From: Brasenia schreberi
Lineage: Eukaryota; Streptophyta; Magnoliopsida; Nymphaeales; Cabombaceae
Direction of reading: 5' to 3'
Length of the DNA: 64,000 nucleotides
Assembly (NCBI GenBank): GCA_036023115.1
Contig: JAYKKT010000091.1
Span: forward strand, 29,454,001-29,518,000
The first letter of the stretch is position 1. Every line of letters begins with the position of its first letter. Below, in pieces: positions 1-13,200 of this stretch. The notes beneath the pieces are model-generated. The model worked only from the letters and a program-made list of their open reading frames with translations. It ran no database searches and was not told the origin of the DNA. A program made the translations under genes and the position numbers.

Positions 1-508
1 TATTTTTGTATATATCCTAAGTTCCAAGGGTGGAAATTTCACTGATTTGATTATGTTCATCCATAGAACAAAAAACAAAAACAAAAATCTTCCAATAAAC
101 TTCACACTTTAACATATCTTAGATAAAATTTTCAGGATTTTTGAAGATTCAAAAATACCAAAAAGATAGGAATAGTTATTGTTGGAAAGAAAACTATTTA
201 TGTTTTCATAATTGAACTTGAATTTTTGTCAAGAGAAGAGAAAGATCACAAGATTTTGGAAAGGCTTTTAAATTAAAAACTTATTTTGAAAATATATTGT
301 ATCCTAAGACAATTTTCCAAGTGTATAGGGTGACCCTTCAACATCGGTCCAAGAATGCCTACGATAATAAGATCCTACTTGCCCACATTCGCGAAGAAGT
401 CATAAATCAAAATTTTGCAAGCTTTTAGAAAACTTGATGGCACGCTCGCCCTTGTTTGTGTAAATTGGATTTTAAGTTTATCAATTAACTTTTGAATTGA
501 ATTTACAT
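1..508. other. AT-rich sequence, nothing recognised
   Basis: No open frame, repeat boundary or known motif is visible. It lies directly upstream of a Copia integrase remnant on the + strand, so it may be the decayed gag/protease part of that element, but no gag or zinc-knuckle motif can be read. Confidence 0.4.
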
Positions 509-2770
509 TTATTATGTACTTTTTATTGATGACTTTACAAGAAACACTTGGATATATTTGTTGAAAACAAAGTCTAAAGTTTTTTAAAACTTTGTTTTTT
601 TTACAATATTGTTAAAACAATTCAACACAAATATCAAAGTTTTCATATCTAATTTTGGTGGAGAATTTATCTCAAAAGAACTCAAAAATTACTTCAAAGA
701 AAATGAGATTATCCATCAAATTTCGTGCACCAAAACTCCTCAACAAAATGGTATCACCGAATGAAAATATAGACATTCATGAAAACCACTAGAACTATAC
801 TAATATCTAGCAATATTCCTAAAAATCTTTGGGCAGACGCAGTGATGACCTCAGTCTACTTGTTAAACAGGATGTCATCCTTAGTTTTACAAAATATTTC
901 ACTTATAGAAAAATTGTTTTCAAAAACTCTATTTTATTTGTACCTAAAAGTTTTTGAGTGCAAGTGTTTTGTGTTTACTAACAAAAATGACAAACTTTTT
1001 CCACGTGATATTGAATGTGTTTTCTTAAGATATGACATAAATAAGATAGGATATATGTGCTATGATCCAAATAATGATAAAATGCATGTGTCTAGAGATG
1101 TGTAATTTCTTGAAAAAGAGTATTATTTTAATGAAGATTCTACCAATATATCTAATAATGAGAAATACTCTTTTATGTCCGATATTCTAGATGATGACAT
1201 AAATTTTGAACAGAAAGAAAGAGTATATAGATCACAGTAGTTCATCCCCGCATAAAATATTATTTCATCATTTGATATATTCTAACCAAACGAACTTACA
1301 AAATTATAGAACCTCCGCTAATAAGATCAAACATAGAATCTATACCCCTTGAAAGATTTGTATCCTATAAAAGTTTCTCATCAAATCATAGAGCCCTTGT
1401 GACTAACCTAATCACTATCAAGGAACCTAAAACATATAAGGAATCTCTACGATCTAAAGGCTGGATTGATGCCATGAACATTGAGCAAAATGCTCTAAAT
1501 AAGGTATAAACCAGGGAAATAGTTAGTCAGGCAAATGCTAAAAAGACTATAGGATGCAAATGCATTTACAAAGCCAAGACTAGAAGTAATGAAACCCTAG
1601 AAAGGTACAAAGCCCGTTTGGTGGCAAAAGGATATTCACAAGAATATGAAATGGATTATGAATAAACTTTTGCCCATATAGACAGAATAACAACGATTAG
1701 GACTCTTATTGCCTTGAGCATGATTAGAAATTGAAATATAATTCAAATGGACATCAAGAATGCATTTTTGAATGGGTTACTAAAAGAAGAAGTATATATT
1801 GAATCCACTCTAGGTCTCAATGTTTCAAAAATTTAAATTTTTTGCCTTAAAAAAGCTATTTATGGTCTTAAACAAGCACTCAAGGCCTGGTTCAACAAAA
1901 TGAATGAGTTTATTACTAACCTCGGGTTTGCTTCATGTTACATAGACAAAGCACTATTTTTAAGAAAATCTAGTGCAAGTATTGTGATATTACTATTATA
2001 TGTTGATGACATGTTCATCATCGAAAATGATGATGAGAGTATTTCAGTGCATAAAAACAATCCTTGGAAAGGAGTTCGAAATTAAAGGCCATAGATCTTT
2101 ATGCTACTTCTTGAGAATAGAGGTAACTCGTGACAACAAAGGTACGTTCTCAAACAAAGTTTGCTATAGACATTATTTTCATGACAAGAATCATAGATGA
2201 TAAAACAGTGGAAACACCTAAAGTATTAAACCAAAAATTGAGACTTAATGATTGGGAACCATTGACTCATCCCACCCCTTATAAACAAATGATTGGAGCA
2301 TTGACATATCTAAGAATCATTCATCCTGATATTACACATGCATTGTATATTATAAGTGAATTCCAACATTCACCAATAATAGCACATATGAAAGCTATAA
2401 TGAGAATAGTTAGATATATCAAAAATACAATAAGAGAGTTTTTCTTTCCTTCATCTTCTTTGAATCTTATTGCTTATACTGATAGTGATTGTGGAGGTGA
2501 TGTCAATGATAAACACTCGACCATAGGTTTTTGTGTATTTTTAGGTAACTCTCTCATAAAAGGGTGTTACTTTTATCTATAAATATTGGGTACTGAGCGA
2601 TGACAAGTACCACTACATAATTGACATGGCTTACGCAACTCTTGAGAGATCTATATGTCAATCTTAAATCCATACCTCGTATGTATTGCGATGACAAGAG
2701 TGCAATGTACATTACCCACAACACCTTTCATGAGCGCACGAATCCTATAGAGATGGACTACCACAATGAA
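509..2770 (+). pseudogene. Ty1-copia pol remnant (integrase, RT, RNase H)
   Basis: A degraded Copia polyprotein is readable in shifting frames. The integrase core starts near 509 (YYVLFIDDFTRNTWIYLL), followed by the GGEFISKEL and TKTPQQNG motifs near 655-755. An open stretch at 779-1105 covers the end of integrase (NLWADAVMTSVYLLNRM). RT is seen near 1600-2030 ([32 protein letters not shown] with the YVDD catalytic site). RNase H follows at 2130-2770 (AYTDSDCGGDVNDKHST, then DDKSAMYI and FHERTNPIEMDYH). There are many stops (for example TGA or TAA in place of expected codons at about 1508, 1663 and 1733) and several frameshifts, so it cannot be functional. No LTR was recognised on either side, so it is an old truncated copy outside the host gene. 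Confidence 0.9.
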
Positions 2771-3880
2771 TCACCATATCTATCCATGATGAGATAGTTC
2801 TCTTCTTATATAGGTCAAACCACTGATTTTTAACATAAGAGAGTAGAAAATGATTTTTTTTTATATTTAATTCTATTGCCTCTACTGCTTTCTTGTAACT
2901 TCTCTGATGGACAACCTTTCGCCAACTTATACCAAACGCTCTCAACATCTTTTTATTCCTTTTCAATTTTACAATAAATATTTCAATATTTTTTGTTACA
3001 TGTTGTCTATATAAAAAGTGAGCATATAACGTCCTTACACCAAATGCTTCAATTTGATATCTCTTTACACCAAACACACTCGACATCTCCTCATAACTAT
3101 TCTCATAAATGCTTCAATGTTTTGCTATACGTCGTCTAATGAGTGGATATTTGAATGACATTCACAAAAGTTAAATCACGGTCACTATAGATGACAAATG
3201 AAAAGTTGTTTGGAGTGTTTAACGCTCTTATACACCTCAACGCAAAAACATAATTCTCTTCATTTTTTTACACTCATAAAAGTAAAAGCTACAAAAATTT
3301 CTTAAATGTTGATGTGAATCCAACAACTTCAACAAAAATGTATCTTATACCTATAAAATATGAAGTATATATAACCATTAGATACTATGTATGGGTGAAA
3401 ATTAGAAAATAAAAGTGAAACACTTATATGCTTGTCTTATATGTTATGTCAAATTCTAGTGTTCATGGAAATGCATGTAATAGTTGCACGAAACGAGGAT
3501 ACACAAGTATAATATTACTAGCAGTATATGTATTGAGGATTTTACGATATCATACATGATATTAATGAGTGTCTAGATGGTGTAATAGTTCTTAACACTT
3601 TGATAACCCATCTCCCTTCCTAATTTTTATTCATGCATTTTAAAATGCCTTATCGTATATACATTTGCATCAAAATATGCTTCGGTTGGTGAAGAAGAAA
3701 GTACCTGTACGAATGAAACGTCCGTCGTTCGTAGAAAGGAGATGAAAGAAATTGTTGTAAGAGTATTTTGGGTATTTAAAAAATGCGAGATGTGTGGATA
3801 GTAAAAGGAGATAAAAATCCTTCAATTTATTATGTTTGAAAGTGTATAGTAATAAAAGGGGCGTATAGTAAAAGGGGTGT
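2771..3880. other. Intergenic sequence, nothing recognised
   Basis: About 1.1 kb of AT-rich sequence between the Copia remnant and the BLI promoter region. Short similar phrases recur near 3030-3085 (a 'ttacaccaaa' motif followed by 'gacatctcc'-like text). No gene, TIR or LTR boundary is visible. Confidence 0.4.
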
Positions 3881-4178
3881 ATGGTTAGAATACCCCGCCG
3901 CCCCCCCTCCTTCGAAGCACACCGTAACTGTGAAGTATTATTACCGAGGCGTGCAGGTAAATGAAACTTCAAAAGAAGAAAGCCGATTTCACGACTTCCG
4001 TTGCTATTTTCTTCTCCTCGGTCGCAGAGATCTCTGACTCGCGACTCCGCTTCATCCTCCGACCGTTCACCGGAATCCGATTCCCCCCCACCCTCTTGTT
4101 CTGCATTAGATTCTTCATTCTCTGGTAAAGAATCCGGCACCGGCGGTTTTGATTTCGCGAGAACTCGTCGGGTTTGTG
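3881..4178 (+). promoter_or_regulatory. BLI: Presumed BLI core promoter and 5' leader
   Basis: The base composition changes abruptly from AT-rich to C/G-rich about 280 bp before the BLI start codon, with runs such as 'ccgccgccccccctcc' near 3896. This fits a plant 5' leader. I saw no convincing TATA box, and the transcription start cannot be placed. A long ORF on the opposite strand here (3670-4275) looks like a composition artefact. Confidence 0.4.
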
Positions 4179-4247
4179 ATGGCGTCGGTGCAGGTTGCTT
4201 CGTCTGCGCGTACGAAGCTGGAGCATCTTGAAGCTGGAAGAAAACGG
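4179..4247 (+). CDS. BLI: BLI coding exon 1
   Basis: 23 codons, [20 protein letters not shown] then RKR, ending at a 'cgg|gtgcgt' donor (phase 0). The start is chosen because this MAS...EHLEAGRKR opening is the family N-terminus and the next exon continues with LEAFRKKKK. An upstream GC-rich leader fits a 5' UTR. Confidence 0.92.
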
Positions 4248-7200
4248 GTGCGTTCTCTTGGCTCTTCTCTTTCAATACGCGTCATGGATTAGCATCAATG
4301 TCTGGTTCTTTTACTTATGCCTCCCTTTTTGAATATTCGCTGCCGCCCGATCTATCCGGTTCCTGTCGGTGTTCGATTAATGTCCCAGTCCATTCTTTAT
4401 GCTGTGATCGCCTTTCAGATTGGCTTGTTCGATAGAGGCAATTATCAGCATATTACCTCTTGGATTTTATCGTTTTTAAAAATTTTCCCCCCTTCGATTG
4501 ATTATGGAGAAGAGATTTTCCGGTTCTGAATTGTACCATGACGGCAATGAAGAACGGCTTAACCTTATAAGTTCGGTTTTGTCATTTCCAGCTGGAGGCA
4601 TTTCGCAAGAAAAAGAAGGAAGAGACGAAGAAGGCGACCGCTGCTGCTAGGTTGTCGCTGGCTGATGGAGTGCCTTTAGAAAGCCAGCCATCCAACGTAC
4701 TTGGTTCTGACCACACAGCAGATGAATCCTCGAGCAACAATGGTGTTGCCGTTCCGTTTGCAGAAAATGGAAACGAATTAATTCCTAATGGAGAACACCA
4801 TATCCCCATTTCGTGGCCCAAGAGCGCTCAAGCGGAACTGCTGCCTGCATCCAAAGGGCTTAATGATTCTGAATTTCGTGCAGTACGTCATGGTGACAAT
4901 GGCATTGATAAGCACAATAACTTAAAGACTACCAATGGAGACAGAGAGGCTATTTTCGCGGGAACACCTGCAGGGCCGGTTGTTACTGAATCAGGTAAAA
5001 ATGATCCATCCAAGTTCCATTACGTGGGATATACCATATTAGAACAAAAAGATAATGTATACATTGGCAATTCATTAGAAGATAGAGGAAGATTTGATGG
5101 AAGATACCTGATTGATTCATTGTCAAAATATTCTTCACGTGGATTTATGGATGCTTATGGCATTGCTGTTGGACGTGCTGCGTCACTGTCAAACAGTGCG
5201 AAGCTTAATGCCTGTTATTTCCCTTGTTTAAGCTCTTGATGCCACTTTGGCAGAATAGTTTTCTGAACTTGTGCTTTTAAGTGTGCAGACAATTTTCACC
5301 AGAATACCATCTGGAGTTCACCTGTTGCAGCTGAGCGTCATATTCATGACTTTGGTGAAAACTCTTCTGTTGACTTCGCTAACACAGGGGTTAATGGACC
5401 TCTTGGAACCAATCATCGTGGTTCTGATGTGAATCATGCCTTGACTGCGAAACCAGTGCTTCTTTTTCCAACTTTTGATTATGAAAGTACTTTGAACCAT
5501 TCATATCCAGATGCCATGACATCAGAATCTAGGAGTCATAGATCCCGTCCATCTTTCCTTGATTCTATTATTTCTGAAAGATTAACTTCAACTTCCCACA
5601 CTTTAATTGTTGAATCGGAAAAATCAGGACCTTTTGGGCTTATGAAAAGATCAAGTGAGGATGTTGCATTAGTCCAGTCATCTTCACCATACCCTGCAAC
5701 TGTGCAGCCTTTTGTGGACCCAAGGAACTTGAATCCACAAAGTTCCCCAGATCACCATGTAAGTGATAATAGTCAATCGCCAGGTTGTGGAAGCATTGAC
5801 ACAAAGCTTGAAGCTCCATCTGGATTTTATGAGGATTTTAAAGCTTTAGAGCAGGCGAGATTCTCTACTACTCTAAGACTGCAACGTGCACTCCCTCAAA
5901 TTTTGTGAATTCTGTTTTATTTCCTTCTCCTGTTCCTAAGGTGCGTGATTGTTATGTGTTGCGGTGAAAGTTTGAGCTTTTCCCGGAAGGGCAACATTGA
6001 TAAAAGTTATTCAGAGTTGAAGAGTTGCAAGCCAGTTTCCTTATGAAATATCCATGAATGTAATTAATATGTCAGCATATACCTTTTCTGATAGAGTTGT
6101 TTGCGTCAGATCCCATAGGAAAACCCTTTCTTGTAGATAGTTTTTATAGACACACTTGGTAGTTTTAGTTAGTATTTAATGGATTACTATACAGTATACA
6201 GCTTTTCTTGGTTGTATATGGTGGGATATTCTGTTTCTTTTCATGAGACTAAATGTTTTGATTTCGTGTAAATTGAGTGAAAGAAACATTTAGGCTTGTT
6301 AATCCTATTTGCCACATAGGGGTTGCAGCACTTGACCTGTGAGGCTGTAAACCTTGTTCCCCTGCCATACCATGCCAAAATTTCATCTTAGTTGCTTTTA
6401 TTTTGTTTAAAGTGTTGGTGCATACAACTTCTATGTTTTCACCTATAAGACCACGTAGTCTTTTGAAAGCCTTTATTTTCTAAAGTCAGAAACATTAGAA
6501 AAACAAAAGCTTTCGATTTTGTAAAACATGGAATGGAAGTTTTGATGATTTGATTATTACAAATAACATGGAAATTAGGATTGACACATATTGGATTGCA
6601 TCCCTCAAAAGCAAAGCTTTTCGGTACCGAGGGTCAGTTTTTTTATGGCAGTAGAAAATCAATCATATAGAATTATTGCAGGTTGGTTAAATGGAGAGGT
6701 GTGTGACAAGAAGATATCATTAAAGTTAGAAGGTAAATATTATAAGCAACAATTAAACCCACCATGTTCTATTGTCCAGAGTATTCGGTAGTTAATCATC
6801 AATATGTGAGAAAGATGTATGTAATAGAAATGAAGATGGTCACATGGATGTGTGGTTGTATAAGGAAAGATCATATTCATAATGAAGTTATCATAAATAA
6901 GTTGGGAGTGACACTAATAGATGATAAAATGAGAAAAATCATGTAAGATGATTTGGACACATGAAAAGGCCATCAAAGGAAGCTCCGATGAGGTGTAAGA
7001 AATTAGACAGTGAATATGTTAAAAGAGGGAGAGGAAGACCACAAAGTATCGGAAGGAAACAACAAAGAAAAGATCTAGCTTCTGTTCAGTTCACTGCTAG
7101 TATGGCGCAAGATCAAATCTTATGGAAACAAAGAATCCATGTAGCTGATTCCTTGTAGTATGGGAAAAGGCTTAGTTGTTATATCTGCCATATTCTTTTC

Positions 7201-10200
7201 TTTTTGATTTCCTAGCCATCTGTTTTTCTTCAATTCCTTCTTTTCTTTTTTCCTAAATATAATGCATTCTGTTGCATGTTGGAGTATTAAGTTCCATTAT
7301 GTATGGTTTTTACTTACATGGTATTATTTCTATTTGCAGCATATTGAGGATTTGACCCAAGAAAAGTTCTCGTTGCAGCGAGCTCTAGAGTCTTCAAAAA
7401 CATTAGCTGAGTCTTTAGCTGCAGAAAACTCGTCTCTCACAGATAGCTTCAACCAACAGGTGCTCTTTGTTTCGTTAATACATGCACCAAAACCAAAACT
7501 GATACCAATGTGATGCGCTAGGTAAGATCCAAGTTAGATCCAATCCGTGGAAGACATCCATGGAATCTGGAGCTCAAGCAAAACAATCCATATCATGACG
7601 CAACCTACCACATCTTATGAAGGTCAACCCAATTCCAAAGCCACTTGATCTGAATGTGTCCCGTTTTCACCAAGTAAAGTACATACCGTAAATTGGTCCC
7701 TCCCGCCCTTGAGTGCTCCATTTAGAAGAAATTCTTTTAATTAGATTCAGTTTCATAATTTCTCTACATTTAGTTTGATAAAGTTTGAAAATTGTGAAAT
7801 TGTAATTAGATAAGATAGAGCTTTTCTATTGGAATGTGTAGTGAATGAGACTGAGAAGTAAATGGGGATGCCCTTCCAAGTTTGGTTGGCTTAAATTTGA
7901 TTTTGTTGGGGATCACTTAGGTGCGTGCTTAATTAATTCTGGTCTCTTACAAAACCTCCTTTATCATTTTCCTCCTCTTTTACAAATTCACTTCCCCTTA
8001 ACTAAACTCCTCCCTTGTTAATCTCTTTTCTTCTTCACTCAAGAAGTCATCCACAAGGTCTTATCCAAGAGTGGTTTAAAACCTTGAAAAGTCGGCAAGC
8101 CAGGGTATGGCTGATCCCATCTTCTTTTGAGATAGGTTCTTGATTTCCAAGAACCAATCATGGAAGATCAAGAGATGTTCATACACCTTGTATGCTTCCA
8201 AGATTCCATCAGAAAAGCCAACATTTGTGCTCAAGAACCCTAGAGAACCAACAAGGTTCGGTTTCTTGGGGATCTTTCCTCGATATTTTGCCAAGAATGA
8301 TCTTTATCAATCAAGAATGGGTCCTTCATTGCCAATATTCAACCTTTTCTCAGTAAGCCATATATTGGGACTGGTCAGAGAGATGCATCATTTGGTCGTA
8401 GACTGCTCTTGACTCTTGACTGAGTTTTATTTAGGTCTGATAAAAAACCTTGCTCCTTGTACATGATTCCAATGGAGTTTTTTAAATAAATAAAGTATTT
8501 TGGTTCTGATGCGGTATCACAATACTATGTAAAAACATCCATTTAATGGATCCATTTAAATCTTCAACTATGACATGGTTTGTAGGGTTGGTTATAACTC
8601 TTTTGTGATAATAGATTAAAAATGCAACTGCATGTATTTTATTTTTAGAAGAATCTTGGACCATGAATGGCATAGATTCCTAGCTCATGGTTTTATTATG
8701 ATGCATGAAGATCAAAATATTGAATTGACATGATGGAAAAGCAGACACAAATTCACGTGAGTACATCCAGGTGGTTTAAAATAGACAATGCTGCAGAAAA
8801 TGTATTGAACTCCATAATATCACAAGGGTAACGTTACATGATTATAGTACCTTGCCATTATGACGATAAGGTATCATTTTCATTCTTCTTCACCTTATTA
8901 CTCTAGAAAACCGCTTAAAATCCCAAAAATAAACATGAGCTGCTGAGCATATGATTTATAACATTGAAACACATTATATCACTAACGAAGAAAGAACATA
9001 TTATGTTTTAAAGTTTCAAAGATAAAAAAACATTACAACATTAAGAAAGAACTTTATCTTCTTTTTCATCATCATCTTCGTATTAGCAGCTTCTTTATTC
9101 ATTGACCTTCATTGTTGCTCTTAGAGTGCCCTCAGATTATATCAACCATTCGTTGTTTTTGGTGCTTAAATCTGAACTTGTCCTGAGAGATGATTCTTCA
9201 TGCTGAACATTCTACCATGGGAAACAGGGAAAGATGACTTCAGAATGACGTATGAAAACTATTCTGCTCTCCTGATGATTTTGAGTGTAGGAATTACAAA
9301 CTTGGTGACAATTTATCAAGGCAAAAAATGCTCTGGGTATCCTAAAAGGGCTCAAAGGAACTGGAATTTCAAGGTGATTTCGCTAGTGAAAAGGAAGGTG
9401 TTGGGTTTGAGAATCTCATGCTGTTTTGAGGTTCACACCCTATTTCGCTCTTCTCCAGTGGTGAAGAATGTCAAAAGAAAGCTATGTTCTCAAATGGATG
9501 CATCTGTGCTGTAAGGTCTCACAGTGGCCTATTTAAGTGGTTGTACGCTTAATGGGACTGCTCAATTGCTCACACTGTGTGCAGCATATACAGTCTGCAA
9601 AGTTGCACTATAAATTGCTCCGGGTTTTATATACTCCCCTTCCACTGCTTTTTTCGTCATCTCTCTCTCTCTAAGACTCTCTTGCTTTGCCTCCCATTTT
9701 AGCTCTTACTGGTTAGTCTTCCTTCTTCTCTATCACATTTCTAAACGCTGTTGACAACATAGGAAAAAGGCTCATCGACTGATACAGTGCACCATTTATC
9801 ATATGAAACTTTGTTGTATCACACGCTGTATATGTCAATACACATTAATAAATCAGCGTGTACAATGTATGTACCTGAACCATATTGTTTCAAGTTTTCA
9901 ACTACCAATATATGATACTGACACATTAGATATGATATTCGTCACAGTAGTCTAAATGTGACCTAGCACACAAGTGTCCATGGATAGAGCTATCCATGAA
10001 AAGTAAAATTAAAAATGGAGAAAGACAACATATAGGATAGCGAACCATCTGTTTGAAAAAATTTAAAGGCGATAAAGCGTAAAGCTTTGGTTCTCTACTT
10101 TCCAATAGTTTGAGGATACAAAAAGGAGATTCCTGTAGAATGAGACCTATAAAATTTGCCAAAATTTGAGAATCCTGCGAAGATTTTTTAAACCTTTTTG

Positions 10201-13200
10201 GGTTCATGTTCTCTACTGGTGCAAAAACTGGAAGATCTGTGCATTGTCTAAGTTTGAGAAATCTAGACTAACATGTACTAGGAAATTATGTTGACCTTGT
10301 ACTTTCAGGTGACCATTCAACACATTCCTTATCAATAATTTCTAAAACTTGGCTAAGTAGTTAATAGTGAGTTATAGCATCTGCTATAGCGTATTTGCGG
10401 CTTGAGGGCCGTTATAACACCTTGTATTTAACGGCTGACCCAAAAAACCCGCAATAGCACTGCTACCAGCGCTATAGCAGATCACTATATTCAATATAGC
10501 GGACAGTGGATCAACTCAAATAAAATTTATTTGGGTCGATCCGATCTGATCCACTGTGTTAACTAAACCCCCATGAAACAACCCCTCTCCCCAAAACCCG
10601 TGCAAACCCTAGGGTCTCTCTCTCTCTCTGTGTGTATGTGTGTGGAAACCCTCTACTTGTGTTGGAGACAACATTTTTGTTTGCTTGTTTTGTAAATTGT
10701 GATTAATCCTCCACATTTTTGTTGTCATGAAACTCATATGTTTGGTTCCTTGTTTTGTAAATTGTGATGCATTGTTTAAGCTTACATTTGGAAATGCCTT
10801 TGTTAGTAAGAGCAGCTCATGATAGTTTGCGTTTTACTTATGACTAATCCTACACATTTTTGTTGTCATGAAACTCATGTTTGATTCCTTGTTTTGTAAA
10901 TTGTGATGCATTGTTTAAGCTTACATTTGGAAATGGCTTTGTTAGTGTACAATTATTTTTTGTTGGTATAAAATGTGGTTTAGATTGATTTGCATTTGTG
11001 CAAATGTTGGATATATATTTCTTGTTATTTTTAGGATTAGATAATATTTTTAACATTAGTGTACCGCTAAATCCGCTATATCTCCAATATATCCCCGCTA
11101 CCGCTATATTAGGCTTGAATGCTAATTGTCCGCTATCCGCTATTGGTAACATAGAAACTTGGAAGAAATGTAGTCAAGTGAGGAATGATTGAGGCTCCCT
11201 TATAATATGTTCATTACAATCAAAAGATTCAAAACATGAACATCACAATTCGATCTTCATGTTGCTTCAAGTCTTATTTACTCTCCCTCAATCTTTAAAT
11301 GTATCAAATTATCAATACCAACTGGCTGCATTTCTATCTTTTTTCTTTACTCAAATACCATGACCCTTTTGCAATCCTTGTCTTTTTTGCGACATACTTA
11401 AGCAATAGATGTGGAACTTTCCTCTAATGAAGATATCCACCATGGCAAAGATTCAATTATCAACTCTAATCTTATTTTCTTGGACTAGTTTTTTGCCCCT
11501 AGATCCATCAATGATCAAAATGGTGGGAACTTAGTTATGCTTTTTGGGCTATGTGTGGGGCGGATATAGTCACACCGACTTCTTTACCCATAACCTTCCT
11601 TGACGTGAGAATCCTATTTGGAACCGGGTCACTACATTTGGGTCAAGTTATAGGCTATTGCTTAAACCTTCATCACGTTTGGCTCATGCAATCTGTTGCC
11701 AAGAGGTGAGATATCTAATAAAGTCTCATAAATTCACGAATCCATAGTAATAGATTTGATGTTGGCCACCATCAACCTAATACAACCCTCCTTTCGGGCT
11801 TGGGATGGCCATGGAAGGGTCAAACCCTCACTATAGAAAGATTTTGTTTTATTACATGTAGGGGAGCACTATATGTAGTAGAAAATAGTTTCCATTGTCA
11901 TGTTGTACGATTTACGTTCCTACAAGATTATTTAATGAAATATGGAAAAATCAAAAGATGCTTGAGGATTGAAGGAAGAGTACAATTATGCCCATATACA
12001 AGAATAAGAGAGACATTCAGAATTATGCAAATTATCGAGGTACAAGTTATTAAGTCAAAAGAATAATTGAACGTAGGTTGAGACAAATATAGAGTACAAC
12101 AAATAACTAATTTAGATTCATGCTAGGAAGATCAACTATTTAGGCTATTCATCTATTGAGACATCTTATATAACATTTTAGAGCAAAAAAATCTTCACAT
12201 GGTATTTATTGATCTTGAAAAAGCTTACAATAGGGTGCTAAGAGATATTCTTTGGAGAACTTTAGAAAAGAAACGTATGTCATTGACATACATCAATCTT
12301 ATAAGAGACATGTATGATTTTGTACAAACATGTGTTAGGAGCCATAAAAAGACAAAGGAATAACATATTTCTTTGAGATTAATATTGGATTGCATCAAGG
12401 ATGAACTTTAAATCATGTTTATTTGTATTGATCATTGATGAGTTAAAACATATTTAAGATGAAGTTTCTTGGTGTATGTTCTTCACAAATAACAATTAGT
12501 GGATGAGTTTGTAAACGTTAATAGGGAACTATGGAGAGAAATATTAGAAGGTAAAGGATTTCAACGAACAAAGACAAAAAAAATGGAATACAAGTTTGAT
12601 CTTTTGGTTACTTTAAATTACATAGAAATTAAGATTGGCACACATATCTCTTATAAGAAAAGTTTTAAATACCTAAGGTCATTTTTTGAGAATGATAGAA
12701 AGTTGATGAGATGTTATACATAGAATTAATGAATGTTGGTTAAAATGGAGAGGTGCATTAGGTATTTTATGCGACAAAAAAATACCATTAAAGTTGAAAA
12801 GTAAATATTATAGAGCAACAATTCAACTCACTATGCTTTATGGTTCTGAGTGTTGGGGAGTTAAATATCAATCAACATGTACAGAAGATATCCGTGGCAG
12901 AAACGTAAATGCTAAGATGGATGAATGGTCCACACAAGGAAAGACCGTATATGTAATGAGGTTATTATAAACAAATTGGGAGTGACATCAATAAATAAAT
13001 GAGAAAATAAGAGAAAATCGTTTAAAATGGTTTGGACACGTAGAAAGACGTCAAAAGAAAGCTTCGGTAAGAAGGTATGCAAAACTAGATTGTGAAAATT
13101 GTAAAAGAGGAAGAAGAAGACCATACAAGTGTTAGAAGGAAACAATAAAGAATGATCTAGCTTATATTGAATTAATTGTTAGCATGGCACATGATCGAGC

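Noticed and set aside
3670..4275. 201-codon ORF on the minus strand over the BLI leader and exon 1
   Set aside because: It overlaps the BLI start antisense in a GC-rich stretch; no family motifs, and the sense exon has clear homology and splice sites.
4582..4821. Minus-strand ORF over BLI exon 2
   Set aside because: Shadow of the sense coding exon.
8076..8412. Overlapping ORFs on both strands in intron 4
   Set aside because: No recognised motifs, no splice continuity, and typical of chance ORFs.
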